Shown here: positions 53,164 to 62,707 of the stretch, in pieces
Numbering within the stretch: the stretch's first letter is position 1
Layout of the letters: the number at the start of each line of letters is the position of its first letter
NCBI GenBank assembly: GCA_903970555.1
Contig: CAJCJD010000205.1
Span: 1 to 64,000, forward strand
Direction of reading: 5' to 3'
Source of the DNA: Vulcanimicrobiota bacterium
GTDB lineage: Bacteria; Pseudomonadota; Gammaproteobacteria; Xanthomonadales; Rhodanobacteraceae
DNA: 64,000 nt
Made by a program: the position numbers and the translations under genes
Notes under the pieces: generated by a model
Told to the model about the DNA's origin: nothing
Database searches by the model: none
Seen by the model: only the letters and a program-made list of their open reading frames with translations

Positions 53164-54906
53164 TCAAGAACGCCAAGGATAACGTTTGTCGATGATCGGC
53201 GTGCCCTGGTTAGGATCAAGGAACAACGGCGGCGCCAGGTCGAAGCCGCGACGATTGAAGTCGAACATACCCATGATGCTGCCCGTGGTGGCATCGCCCG
53301 AACCTTGGCCGATGCGCTCGCCGTGCAGCCAGTTGTCTTCGATGAAGCGCACCACCGAAGCCTGCGTGATCTGCGTGCTATCGACATAGTTGGTGCGCGC
53401 ATAAGGCGAGATCACCAGGAACGGTGTACGCGTGCCGGGGCCGCAGCGGCCGTTGACGGTGCCACCATTCACGCCCACGCCCTGCTTCGCACCCTTGGCG
53501 TTGCAGACGCCCGGAGCATTGAGCTGGTCGGCGCCGGTAACTGATCCTTCCGTAGAGGTTGAATCGAAGGACGATGTGGTCGGCGAGGCATAGCGATGGT
53601 CGTACCAGCCATCTGAGTCATCGTAGGTGATGATGACGGCGGTGCTGTCCCAATCAGGCTGCTTCTGCAGGAAGTTGATCACCTTCACCACAAACGATTG
53701 CTCATCCAGTGGATCGGAGTTGCCTGGATGCGCATCATCCACTGCGGGCGGCTTGATATAGCTGACCGACGGGAAATTGCCCGACGATACAGCGTTGAAG
53801 AAATCGTTCACGTCGTATTCGTGGTGAACAGGCGTGGACGTGCTGTCCTTGTCGTCCGTATAGCCGACCTCGTCCGTCGAGGTGGGACGTGTGTGTGCCG
53901 GGTTCGAGGTGGTGGCGTAATACTGGAACCAGTTGTGGTGCGGCGTGTAGTCGGTCTCGGTGGCAGCCAGCACACTCGAATAGGTGCTGCGCTTGCAACC
54001 GGTGGTGCCGTTTTCGTTCACGGCCGTCAGGTCGAAGCCACCCATGAAACCGCCCCAGGTGATGTGATGGGCATTGAGCAGGTCGCCGATGTTCTTCGAC
54101 GTCATCGACACCGTGCTGCTGGTCGAGGAGCACGCGTCATAGGCCGGATCGGTATCGCCGATCAAGGTCAGGCCACCCTGAGTGTCGGGGATGGTCGAGG
54201 CCGAGCCGAGCACCACCTTGGCGCCGTTGTTGGTGCCCGATACCACGGCGATCGCGCCCGGTGTCGAGGGACCGTAGGTGTCGGTATAAGCGTTGTCGTC
54301 CATGGCGAAGTGCTGCGCATAGTTCCACATCGCTGTGACGGTGTTGCCGTCGAAGTAACCCATCACAAGACCATGCGTGCCGAACGCGCCGGTGGTGGTC
54401 ACCGTGTTGTTACCCGTGTAGGCGGGGAAACGATCGGCGGCGCCGTTGTCGTACGCGAGCTGCTCTGGCGTGTAGCTGTGGTTCTGGCCCTCGGTGTTGG
54501 CCTGGGTGCGATCAAGGCGGAAAGGGTTCACCGCATTGGCGCCATTGATGGGATTGAGCTTGTTCGGGTTGTCGTTCAACAGCGCCGGCGAGAGGCCGTC
54601 AACCTGGGGCGTGAAGGGCTTGGCCTTGAACGCCGGTTCGCCCGGAGGATTCGCCGCCACGGGATAGGTGCCGAAGTAGTGATCGAACGAACGGTTTTCA
54701 TCGAAGATCACCACAAGATGCTTGATCGGCGTCGCCGTGGGGAGCTGATCTTGCGGCGAGCGGCCACCGCCGTGCCACGGAGAATGCGCAGAAAAATCGG
54801 CGTTCTGATTCGAGCTCGGATCGACCTGCGCATAAGCGAGCGTGAATCCCATCAAGGCGATTGACGCAGGCAAGATTGTCTTGCGGAATATACGAAGACT
54901 GGACAT
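53164..54906 (-). CDS. Exported PF04185 phosphoesterase (acid phosphatase / phospholipase C family)
   Basis: A 580-residue secreted enzyme. A signal peptide (TILPASIALMGFTLAYAQ) precedes the alkaline-phosphatase-like core: IKHLVVIFDENRSFDHYFGTYP (metal Glu-Asn), then TEGQNHSYTPEQ, VSYIKPPAVDDAHPGNSDPLDEQ and IITYDDSDGWYDH. The NRSFDHYFG block is the family signature of AcpA acid phosphatases and PLCs. AGGAG lies before ATG 54906. It ends at a strong terminator, with a MauG-like gene beyond. Confidence 0.92.
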   Translation of the reverse strand: MSSLRIFRKTILPASIALMGFTLAYAQVDPSSNQNADFSAHSPWHGGGRSPQDQLPTATPIKHLVVIFDENRSFDHYFGTYPVAANPPGEPAFKAKPFTPQVDGLSPALLNDNPNKLNPINGANAVNPFRLDRTQANTEGQNHSYTPEQLAYDNGAADRFPAYTGNNTVTTTGAFGTHGLVMGYFDGNTVTAMWNYAQHFAMDDNAYTDTYGPSTPGAIAVVSGTNNGAKVVLGSASTIPDTQGGLTLIGDTDPAYDACSSTSSTVSMTSKNIGDLLNAHHITWGGFMGGFDLTAVNENGTTGCKRSTYSSVLAATETDYTPHHNWFQYYATTSNPAHTRPTSTDEVGYTDDKDSTSTPVHHEYDVNDFFNAVSSGNFPSVSYIKPPAVDDAHPGNSDPLDEQSFVVKVINFLQKQPDWDSTAVIITYDDSDGWYDHRYASPTTSSFDSTSTEGSVTGADQLNAPGVCNAKGAKQGVGVNGGTVNGRCGPGTRTPFLVISPYARTNYVDSTQITQASVVRFIEDNWLHGERIGQGSGDATTGSIMGMFDFNRRGFDLAPPLFLDPNQGTPIIDKRYPWRS

Positions 54907-55444
54907 ATGAAAACTCCTGGAGTGGGTACGACGACACAGGGTTGGTACAGCACCCATTTCTGCGGATTCCCCCTTACAACAGGCCACGGGCCGCACGGAT
55001 AGCGCAGTCCTTGGCATGCTCCGAATTGAACCATTTGGATATGAAGGTTCCGGGACAGCCGGACGCACCCGCACACATCGCCGGGACTCCGCCTCACTTT
55101 TCGTTTTGATTCCGGCACTTGCTGCCGAGATGCGCACGCATCCTCGATGTGCGTTCAACTAGGCGTTCAAAAGAGGTAAGGGCTTTGGAGTTCTGTGCAG
55201 CAGCGGAGATGACAGCGTCATAACAGCCAGGCGACGACCGCCGCCCTCGTCAACATTTAGGCACCCACGCACAAACGAGCGTTTTGGCCGCCTACACCAC
55301 CCCTGACCTTTGACACTGTGGCGTCCATGACCTTTGACCTAGCGTGGGGGGTCATGGCCGGGAAGCGGGGAGAGTCCACAGGAACGGCCAGCACGACAGC
55401 CAACGCCTGCGGGCGATTTATTGAAACCATGTAGAGGGATATCC
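54907..55444. other. 538-bp divergent regulatory gap between phosphatase and M13 peptidase genes
   Basis: No convincing gene. It must hold the promoters of both divergent genes. The one clear structure is a direct repeat TGACCTTTGAC at 55304-55314 and 55328-55338 (24-nt period), 107-141 nt before the M13 start. I cannot assign -35/-10 elements with confidence. Confidence 0.5.
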
Positions 55445-57574
55445 ATGACATATAAGCATTTGAAGCCACTGCTGCTCGCCGCGAGCGTCACCCTGGCCCT
55501 GGCCGCCTGCGGCAAGCAGGAAGAGTCCGCGCCAGCCCCGGCCCCGGCCAAGTCCGCCAGCGCCCCTGCCGCCGCGGCAACCACCGCCAGTGCCGCCAAG
55601 CCAGTCAACATTTTTGACGTGAGCGAGCTCGACAGCAGCATCAACGCCTGTCAGGACTTCAACGGCTTCGTCAATGCCAAGTGGATTGCCGCAAACCCGA
55701 TTCCGTCGGATCACACCAGCTGGGGCGCCTTCAACCAGCTCGCCGAGCAAAGCCTGAACACGCAGCACGACATCGTCGACGCCGCGGCCAAGAACGCCGC
55801 GCAGGCCAAGTCGGGCTCGATCGAGCAGAAGATTGGCTGGCTGTACCAGGCCGGCATGGATCAGGACGCCGTCAACAAGGCGGGTTTCGATCCGATCAAG
55901 CCGAAGCTGGACAAGATCGCTGCGCTGAAGAGCCCGACTGACGTTGTCGCCTACATCGACGACAGCTTTGCCCAGGGCGACCAGCAGGTGTTCAACTTCG
56001 GCTCTGGCGCCGACTTCAAGGACGCCAAGATCCAGATCGGCTTCGCCAACCAGTCCGGCCTGGGCTTGCCCACGCCCGATTACTACACCGATCCGAAACA
56101 GGCCGATCTGCGCGACGCTTATAAGGCGTACATCGCCAAATCGCTCGCTCTTACCGGCGTGTCGGACGCCGATGCGAAGAAGCAAGCCGATGATGTACTA
56201 GCCTTCGAAACCGAATTGGCCAAGTCGTCGCTAACGCCCACGCAATTGCGCGATCTGGACAACGAATATCATTTCGTGAGCGTGCCGCAGGCCGACAAAG
56301 TCACCCCGCATTTCAACTGGGAGAAATTCTTCTCCGCCCAGGGCCTGACCATCGACAAGGGCTTCTCGCTGTCGCAGCCGAAGTTCTTCGCCGAGTTCGA
56401 CAAGCTGCTGGCCAAGGCACCGGTGTCGCAGTGGCAGGCTTACCTGCGCTTCCACGCTATCGACGATGCGGCGCCGTTCCTCAGCACCGCCTTCCAGGAC
56501 AACCGCTTCGACTTCTACGGCAAAACCCTCTCCGGCCAGCCGGAACAGAAGCCGCAGTGGAAACGCGTACTGGATACCGTCAACTCGTCGATGGGTGAAG
56601 CCCTCGGCCAGCTGTACGTCGCCAAGGAATTCACGCCCGAAGCCAAGCAGCGCGCGGAAGAACTCGTCACCAATGTGCGCGAGGCGCTTAAAGAGCACAT
56701 CCAGAATTCCGACTGGATGAGCGACGCCACCAAGCAGAAGGCGCTCGACAAGTGGAACAAGTTCCTGCCCAAGATCGGCTACCCCGATCATTGGCGCAGT
56801 TGGGACGGCCTTGATATCAAGCAGGGCGACTACTACGGCGACGTGATGGCCGCCGCCAAGTTCAACTACGACTACGACATTGGCCACATCGGCAAGCCGA
56901 CCGACCGCACCGAGTGGGGTATGACCCCGCAGACGGTCAACGCCTACTACGACCCGAGCACCAACACGATCAACTTCCCGGCCGCGATCCTGCAGCCGCC
57001 GTTCTTCTATGCCAACGGTGACGATGCGATCAACTACGGCGGCATCGGCGCAGTGATCGGTCACGAATCCAGTCACGGCTTCGATGACCAGGGCAGCCAG
57101 TTCGACGGCGACGGCAACAAGGCCGATTGGTGGACGGCGCAGGACAAGACGCAGTTCAAGGCACGCACCGCCAAACTGGTCGACCAGTTCAACCAGTACG
57201 CACCGCTGAAAGACAAGCCGGATGTACACGTTAATGGCCAGCTGACCCTGGGTGAGAACATCGCCGATCTGGGTGGCCTCAACGTGGCGTACGACGCGCT
57301 GCAAAACGCACTGAAGAAGAATCCGGACGAAGCGCAGCAGAAGATCGACGGCTACACCCAGGATCAGCGCTACTTCCTGAGCTGGGCGCGTGTATGGCGC
57401 AACAGCACGCGTGAGAAGCAGGCATTGCTGCGTCTGAACATCGATCCGCACGCCCCCGCTTCGCTGCGCGCCATCGGTGCGCCGTCGAACATGACGGCTT
57501 TCTCCGATGCGTTCCAGTGCAAGCCGGCCGATCCGATGGTCCGCTCCGGCGATAAGCAAGTGAAGATCTGGTAA
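55445..57574 (+). CDS. M13 (neprilysin/PepO) zinc endopeptidase lipoprotein
   Basis: A 709-residue lipoprotein (signal ending LALAACGKQ) with an Ala/Pro-rich spacer and a full M13 peptidase. CQDFNGFVNAKWIA is the usual start. The zinc site is VIGHESSHGFDDQG (HExxH) with ENIADLGG giving the third ligand; the NAYYDPSTNTINFPAAILQPPFF substrate site is intact and the chain ends with the typical CKPADPMV. It cuts small peptides in the cell envelope. GAGGGA precedes ATG 55445. A strong terminator follows. Confidence 0.95.
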   Translation: MTYKHLKPLLLAASVTLALAACGKQEESAPAPAPAKSASAPAAAATTASAAKPVNIFDVSELDSSINACQDFNGFVNAKWIAANPIPSDHTSWGAFNQLAEQSLNTQHDIVDAAAKNAAQAKSGSIEQKIGWLYQAGMDQDAVNKAGFDPIKPKLDKIAALKSPTDVVAYIDDSFAQGDQQVFNFGSGADFKDAKIQIGFANQSGLGLPTPDYYTDPKQADLRDAYKAYIAKSLALTGVSDADAKKQADDVLAFETELAKSSLTPTQLRDLDNEYHFVSVPQADKVTPHFNWEKFFSAQGLTIDKGFSLSQPKFFAEFDKLLAKAPVSQWQAYLRFHAIDDAAPFLSTAFQDNRFDFYGKTLSGQPEQKPQWKRVLDTVNSSMGEALGQLYVAKEFTPEAKQRAEELVTNVREALKEHIQNSDWMSDATKQKALDKWNKFLPKIGYPDHWRSWDGLDIKQGDYYGDVMAAAKFNYDYDIGHIGKPTDRTEWGMTPQTVNAYYDPSTNTINFPAAILQPPFFYANGDDAINYGGIGAVIGHESSHGFDDQGSQFDGDGNKADWWTAQDKTQFKARTAKLVDQFNQYAPLKDKPDVHVNGQLTLGENIADLGGLNVAYDALQNALKKNPDEAQQKIDGYTQDQRYFLSWARVWRNSTREKQALLRLNIDPHAPASLRAIGAPSNMTAFSDAFQCKPADPMVRSGDKQVKIW

Positions 57575-57617
57575 GTCGCCGTACCCGCCGCGGCTTGATT
57601 GCCGCGGTTCAATCAGC

Positions 57618-57650
57618 AAAGGCCCTGCATGCGAATGCGGGGCCTTTTCT
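57618..57650 (+). terminator. Intrinsic terminator of the M13 peptidase gene
   Basis: AAAGGCCC-t-GCAT (57618-57630) pairs with ATGC-g-GGGCCTTT (57635-57647) around a GCGA loop and runs into TTTTCTTTTTC, 43 nt after the stop. Confidence 0.88.
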
Positions 57651-57756
57651 TTTTCAGACCTATCCGGCAACTGGCCGCCGCCCTGCGAAGGCAGCGGCAA
57701 CGAGTGCGACCTATCTCGCCATTCACCCGCTTCACAACTTCATAACAGCGTGTGAT

Positions 57757-57775
57757 AATAAAAACGATTCGCATT
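57757..57775 (+). promoter_or_regulatory. Fur-box-like site upstream of the siderophore receptor
   Basis: AATAAAAACGATTCGCATT is a 19-nt AT-rich imperfect dyad resembling the Fur box (AATGATAATCATTCTCATT type), 123 nt before the receptor ATG. Iron-responsive repression of the receptor and piuC is expected. The 324-bp gap 57575-57898 holds only this and the terminator before it. Confidence 0.6.
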
Positions 57776-57898
57776 TACTGGATCATTGATGGGGTAGCCA
57801 GCGGGATTGCGGCAGGTCGTGGAGGGCAACTCCAACGACCGGCCCAAGCGAGCCAACCACTTTGTTCGAGTCCCTTTCAACTCACCGACTTCCTAACT

Positions 57899-60079
57899 AT
57901 GCCCGCTAATTTCCGCGCTTCCCCCTTGCAAACCGCCCTGCTGCTCGCCCTCGCGCTTCCCGCGGTGACGCACGCGCAGACGGCGCCCACCTCCAACGAC
58001 ACCCCCAACACGCAACAGAACCCGAATAAGCCGAAAACGCTGGGCTCGGTGCATGTGACGGGCAGCGTCGTCGGCAATGACTACGATGCCGACACGTCTA
58101 CCGTGGGTGCCAAAGTGCCAACCTCGCTGCGCGACATTCCGCAAACGGTGGTGGTGGTCAATCGCGATCTGATGGAAGCCCAGGGCGCGACATCGCTGCA
58201 AGACGCGCTGCGCAACGTGCCAGGCATCACCATCGGTGGCGCGGAAGGCGGCCAGATCGGCAACAACATCAACCTGCGCGGCTTCACTGCACGCACCGAT
58301 ATCTATCTGGACGGCTTCCGCGATCCAGGCCAGTACTATCGCGACACTTTCGATCTGGACGCGATCGAAGTGCTGAAGGGCCCCTCCTCCATGCTGTTCG
58401 GCCGCGGCTCCACCGGCGGCGTGATTAACCAGGTCACGAAGGAGCCGGAACTCAAGGCGTTTGGCGAAGTAACCGCAAGCGCAGGCACCAGCGATCGCTA
58501 TCGCACGACGGCGGATTTCAACCAGCCGTTGTCGGACACCGCCGCGGTACGTGTGAACGTCTACGGACAGGACATGCATTCCACCCGCGACGTACTGAAG
58601 AACCAGGATTCGGGCATCGCACCATCCGTGCGTTTCGGCATTGGCACGCCCACGGAAATCACGCTGTCTGCGCTGATCCAGCGCAACCACGACATGCCCG
58701 ACTATGGCCTGCCGCCGATCAACGGTCGCCCAGCCGACGTAAGCTTCAAAAACTGGTACGGGCTCACCGACGACCGCACCAATCAAAGCGTCAACGAATT
58801 CAATGCACGCCTTGAGCACACGTTCTCGGACAACGTAAGCCTGCGCTCGCAGCTGCAATACAGCGACTACACCACCAATGCACGCGAGACCGCTGCCAAC
58901 AGCGTCGTGACCGCCGGTGGCGTGACGCTCAACAAAACGCTGGGCAATCCCACCGATCTGCCACTGCAGGATCTCTACGTGCAGTTGGCCAGTCATGACC
59001 GCGTGATTCACGACAAGGTGCTGGACAGCCAGACCGACCTTGTCACCAAATTCGACACCGGCAGCCTGCAGCACACCCTGATTACGGGCGTGGAGCTGGC
59101 GCGCGAAACATACAACAACCAGAGCTACACGCGTAACGGATTGCCGTTGCTTTCGCTGTTGGATCCGGTGCAGGAATCGACGCCATCCAACGTCACCACC
59201 ACGGTCGGCAACTACGCGCAATCCGTCGGCAAAACGGCTGCGGTCTACGCCAACGATACGATCCGACTCAACGATCAATGGATGGTGGTCGGCGGCGTGC
59301 GTCGCGACGAGTTCGATGCGCACATCAGCAACACCGTGTCCCTGCCCGCCTATGCGCAGCAGACAGTGTACTTCACAAGCGTACGCGGCGGCGTGATCTA
59401 TCAGCCTAGTGAAAAGCAGTCGTACTACGTGTCCTACGGCACCTCGTTCGACCCATCACTGGAGCAACTTACGCTCACCAATGGAACGCAGGACCTGGCG
59501 CCAGAGAAGAATCGCTCCTACGAAATCGGCGGCAAGTGGAACCTGCTGGACGACACGCTCTCGATCAACTCCGCGCTGTACAACCTGGAACAGACCAACG
59601 CACGCAGCGAAACCTCCTCCGGCGAATACACACTGGACGGAAACATTCGCGTGCGTGGTGCCGAATTAGGTGCCACCGGCCACATCACGAAGAACTGGCA
59701 AATCTTTTCTGGCTACAGCTACATGGACGGCAGGATCGTCAAAGCGGTAGATGGCACGCAAGGCAACGTGCCGGCCAACACGCCGCGCAATACCTTCACT
59801 ACGTGGACGACCTACACCTTCGCCGAACATTGGGAAGCGGGCGGCGGCCCGACCTACATGTCGCAACGCTATGCAGCCAATACCGATCTGGTCAGCGTCG
59901 GCGGCTATACACGCTGGGATGCCACCCTGGCGTACCATCAGCCGAGCTACGACATTCGCCTCAACGTGACCAACCTGACCGACAAGCATTATTTCGATGC
60001 GTTGATCCAGTCGGACGGCGGACGCTCAGTGCCTGCCCTCGGTCGCACGGAAATGGTGACGTTCACATACAAGTTCTGA
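57899..60079 (+). CDS. TonB-dependent catecholate-siderophore receptor (Fiu-like)
   Basis: A 726-residue outer-membrane receptor. Signal peptide (LLLALALPAVTHAQ), a plug domain (about 55-165: VPTSLRDIPQTVVVVNRDLMEAQGATSLQDALRNVPGI, DAIEVLKGPSSMLFGRGSTGGVINQVTK) and a 22-strand beta barrel ending in TYKF. It fits the Fiu/PiuA branch, which takes up Fe-catecholates and related compounds. It is followed 14 nt later by piuC, its usual partner, and preceded by a Fur-like box. The start at 57899 opens the signal peptide. Confidence 0.92.
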   Translation: MPANFRASPLQTALLLALALPAVTHAQTAPTSNDTPNTQQNPNKPKTLGSVHVTGSVVGNDYDADTSTVGAKVPTSLRDIPQTVVVVNRDLMEAQGATSLQDALRNVPGITIGGAEGGQIGNNINLRGFTARTDIYLDGFRDPGQYYRDTFDLDAIEVLKGPSSMLFGRGSTGGVINQVTKEPELKAFGEVTASAGTSDRYRTTADFNQPLSDTAAVRVNVYGQDMHSTRDVLKNQDSGIAPSVRFGIGTPTEITLSALIQRNHDMPDYGLPPINGRPADVSFKNWYGLTDDRTNQSVNEFNARLEHTFSDNVSLRSQLQYSDYTTNARETAANSVVTAGGVTLNKTLGNPTDLPLQDLYVQLASHDRVIHDKVLDSQTDLVTKFDTGSLQHTLITGVELARETYNNQSYTRNGLPLLSLLDPVQESTPSNVTTTVGNYAQSVGKTAAVYANDTIRLNDQWMVVGGVRRDEFDAHISNTVSLPAYAQQTVYFTSVRGGVIYQPSEKQSYYVSYGTSFDPSLEQLTLTNGTQDLAPEKNRSYEIGGKWNLLDDTLSINSALYNLEQTNARSETSSGEYTLDGNIRVRGAELGATGHITKNWQIFSGYSYMDGRIVKAVDGTQGNVPANTPRNTFTTWTTYTFAEHWEAGGGPTYMSQRYAANTDLVSVGGYTRWDATLAYHQPSYDIRLNVTNLTDKHYFDALIQSDGGRSVPALGRTEMVTFTYKF

Positions 60080-60093
60080 TGGAGAACAGCTAA

Positions 60094-60780
60094 ATGCTGG
60101 TACACGTACCCGCTCTACTCAACAGCGAACAGCTGGCGCATTTCCATCGGCAACTCGACGCCGACAACGCGCCATGGGTAGACGGACGTGTCACCGCAGG
60201 CCACCAAGGCATACACGTCAAACAGAACCAGCAGATCGCCGAGGGCTCCGCCCTCGCGATCGAGCTGGGTAACGTGGTGCTCACCGCGCTGGAGCGGCAT
60301 CCACTGTTCATCAGCGCGGCGTTGCCCAACCGCGTCTATCCGCCCATGTTCAATCGCTATCAGGGCGGCATGCACTTCGGCAGCCACGTCGATGGATCGG
60401 TGAGGCTGCTACCCGGTACTGGCGAGAAGATCCGCACCGATCTTTCCGCCACCCTGTTTCTCGCACCACCGGATAGTTATGACGGCGGCGAGCTGTTGAT
60501 CGAAGACACCTACGGCACGCAAACCGTAAAGCTCGCTGCGGGCGACATGATCCTGTATCCCGCCAGCAGCCTGCATCGCGTCAACCCTGTCACGCGCGGC
60601 ACTCGCTTGGCTTGTTTCTTCTGGGTGCAAAGCATGGTGCGTGACGATGGGCAGCGCACGCTACTGTTTGATCTGGACAATGCCATCCAGCGGCTCACAT
60701 CCACGGATGCTGATGAGGCGGCCCGTATACGGCTTGCCGGCTGCTATCACAATCTGCTGAGAATGTGGTCGGATCTGTGA
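60094..60780 (+). CDS. piuC: PKHD-type Fe(II)/2-oxoglutarate dioxygenase PiuC
   Basis: A 228-residue dioxygenase. The Fe(II) ligands are His and Asp in FGSHVDGSVR and the distal His in SSLHRVNPVTRGTR, with the 2-oxoglutarate Arg just after. PiuC/YbiX proteins accompany Fiu/PiuA-type receptors; the substrate is unknown. It belongs to the receptor operon (14-nt gap) and should be iron-regulated. Confidence 0.93.
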   Translation: MLVHVPALLNSEQLAHFHRQLDADNAPWVDGRVTAGHQGIHVKQNQQIAEGSALAIELGNVVLTALERHPLFISAALPNRVYPPMFNRYQGGMHFGSHVDGSVRLLPGTGEKIRTDLSATLFLAPPDSYDGGELLIEDTYGTQTVKLAAGDMILYPASSLHRVNPVTRGTRLACFFWVQSMVRDDGQRTLLFDLDNAIQRLTSTDADEAARIRLAGCYHNLLRMWSDL

Positions 60781-61145
60781 GCTGACGCATCTGCGTCCAG
60801 AAAAGCCTCTATCGAGAAAAACATCAGGCCAAGTCGAAGCCTGGCTCGCGAAAGTGACCGGAAGTCGAAATCTTGATGCTCTTCAAGATTTAACTGACGA
60901 GCGGTCGACTATTGCCGACAAGCGGCGTACCCACCGGGCGTCAGACAATTCTAGAATTACCCATGCGTCCGTAGGCTTGGGACGATAGTTATGTAGGCCT
61001 AGCTGCAAGACGAAGCCATCCAAGAGAGTATTGGCGGCGGCTTGTTGGTCAGACCTACGTTTGGGGAATCAAAGCGGTTCATTTAAGCGGCGCGGGTAAA
61101 TAAAGACGGGCCGTCGGTGATCTGCACCATCTGGGGGAAAGATCC
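60781..61145. other. 365-bp intergenic region before the pilin operon
   Basis: No ORF I would support. AAATCTTGA (60868-60876) pairs with TCAAGATTT (60883-60891), a 9-bp hairpin that may end the piuC transcript, though no U-run follows. The last 100 nt are AT-richer and must hold the pilin promoter; no sigma-54 -24/-12 pair with correct spacing is visible. Confidence 0.5.
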
Positions 61146-61634
61146 ATGCAAAGAGTGCGCGCACATCGCACGTCGGCCGCCGGCTTCACGTTGCTGGAAT
61201 TGATGATCGTCGTTGCGATCGTCGCCATCCTTGCCGCGATCGCTGGCCCGATCTACTCCGACTACCTCACTCGCAGCAAGCTTACCGAGGCCTACAACAA
61301 CCTCGCCGCCTATCGGGTGAGCATGGAGCAGTATTATCAGGACAATCGCAATTATGGTGCCACGGGTGGTGGGGCATGCGGGGTCAATCCCGCAACGGCA
61401 AGCAGTAACCTAAAATATTTCGTAATAGGCTGCGCGCCCGCCGTTGACGCAACCGTCGGCGCGGGATATCAAAGCTATGTCGCCTCGGCGACCGGCAATG
61501 CCGGAACTCCCGTGGCAGGCTTCGTATTCACTATCAATAACAACAATCAGCAGCAAACAACGGGAGAACCAGCGGGATGGGGAACCGGGACCATCAACTG
61601 CTGGGTTGTTCGTAAGGGTGGGGCCTGCCAATGA
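61146..61634 (+). CDS. pilE: Type IV pilin / PilE-like minor pilin
   Basis: A 162-residue prepilin. The leader peptide ends at Gly13 (TSAAG|FTLLELMIVVAIVAILAAIA), with Glu at +5 for assembly. The helix continues IYSDYLTRSKLTEAYNNLAAYRVSMEQYY, as in PilE. The C-terminus has two Cys (ATINCWV-like loop, GGACQ) that can form the D-region disulfide. It heads a run of minor pilin genes, so it is more likely a PilE-type minor pilin than the major subunit. It overlaps fimT by 4 nt. Confidence 0.88.
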   Translation: MQRVRAHRTSAAGFTLLELMIVVAIVAILAAIAGPIYSDYLTRSKLTEAYNNLAAYRVSMEQYYQDNRNYGATGGGACGVNPATASSNLKYFVIGCAPAVDATVGAGYQSYVASATGNAGTPVAGFVFTINNNNQQQTTGEPAGWGTGTINCWVVRKGGACQ

Positions 61635-62227
61635 AGCGGCCTGGCATGTCAGGTTTCACCATTATCGAGCTGATGGTGAGCATCTCTGTCATCGGCCTGC
61701 TGTTGGTACTGGGAATCCCAACCTACGAGCAGTGGACGCAAAACACACGTATCCGCACGGCGACGGAGTCTATCCAGAACGGCTTGCGTCTCGCCCGCAA
61801 TGCAGCAGCTCAACAGGCAACTAACGTTCGATTTCAATTCACCAGTGCTGCAGGTGGTTGGGAGATCTGTTCACTAGCCACGGGCGAGGCGGCTTGCCCG
61901 GCGGCCGGCTCCAGCATTCTTGAGCAATACACGGGCGATAACGGTTCGGACGGCCTGGAGATTACGACCAGCACCGCGGTCGCCACGGTCACTGGAAACG
62001 GTTGGTACACAGCGACCGTCGCAGGTGCAGCCGTCGGTAGCGGCGTGACATTTTCATCGCTCGCTCGCCCATCGAACTACGGCGGCACCGATGTACTTCG
62101 TATTGATGCCTCCGCCACACAGGCAGGCGCCAGGCGCCTGGTCACCACCATCTCAGCAGGTGGCATGGTCAACATGTGTGACCCCCAAATCACGTTCAGC
62201 GCAACCAGCACACAGGGATGCGAATGA
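61631..62227 (+). CDS. fimT: Minor pilin FimT/GspH-type
   Basis: A 198-residue prepilin with cleavage at Gly8 (RPGMSG|FTIIELMVSISVIGLLLVLG) and the FimT/GspH pattern NTRIRTATESIQNGLRLARNAAAQQATNVRF. The C-terminal Cys near the end (STQGCE) and another in MCDPQ may pair. FimT helps prime pilus assembly and, in some species, binds DNA for uptake. Its ATG overlaps pilE and its stop overlaps pilV. Confidence 0.9.
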   Translation: MKRPGMSGFTIIELMVSISVIGLLLVLGIPTYEQWTQNTRIRTATESIQNGLRLARNAAAQQATNVRFQFTSAAGGWEICSLATGEAACPAAGSSILEQYTGDNGSDGLEITTSTAVATVTGNGWYTATVAGAAVGSGVTFSSLARPSNYGGTDVLRIDASATQAGARRLVTTISAGGMVNMCDPQITFSATSTQGCE

Positions 62228-62706
62228 AAACCTTTTATCTGAAATGTGGCGCGCCCACGCAACAACCAGCATCAAAGGGTTTCGTACTGCTTGATGCCAT
62301 GGTGGCTGTTTTGATTTTCTCGTTCGGCATACTCGGTATGGTCGCCTTACAGTCTTCGGCGGTCCAGCTCACCGGCAACGCGAACTACCGCATGAACGCA
62401 GCAATGCTCGCCGACCAGGTCATTGCCCAGATGTGGACGGACCCGACCAATCTGGCAGGTTACGCAACGGGCGGTGCGCAATACACGACGTGGAGCCAGA
62501 CGCTCAGTTGCTCATCTGCCACCGCATCCACAAGCTGCCTTCCCGGTGTGACCGCCAATCCCCCAACTATCGTGATAGGGCCTGCCGTTACCTACAACGG
62601 CGTCAATCCAAACTACTTAGTGACAGTCACTATTAACTGGCAAGCGCCTAACGACGCGACTGCACATAGCTATGTATCCATCACTCAGATCCAGGTAGGT
62701 CCATAA
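62224..62706 (+). CDS. pilV: Minor pilin PilV
   Basis: A 160-residue prepilin. After an 18-residue leader the cleavage site reads SKG|FVLLDAMVAVLIFSFGILGM, with Asp in place of the usual Glu at +5. LQSSAVQLTGNANYRMNAAMLADQVIAQMW is the PilV pattern. AGGGA lies before ATG 62224, which overlaps the fimT stop (ATGA). It acts in the minor-pilin initiation complex. Confidence 0.9.
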   Translation: MKTFYLKCGAPTQQPASKGFVLLDAMVAVLIFSFGILGMVALQSSAVQLTGNANYRMNAAMLADQVIAQMWTDPTNLAGYATGGAQYTTWSQTLSCSSATASTSCLPGVTANPPTIVIGPAVTYNGVNPNYLVTVTINWQAPNDATAHSYVSITQIQVGP

Positions 62707-62707
62707 G

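Noticed and set aside
53698-54864. 388-codon plus-strand ORF opposite the PF04185 phosphatase
   Set aside because: Val/Arg/Gly-rich shadow without domain signature.
61040-61145. Sigma-54 promoter before pilE (TGGC...TTG near 61032-61048)
   Set aside because: The GG to G(C/T) spacing is one base short of the required -24/-12 geometry.
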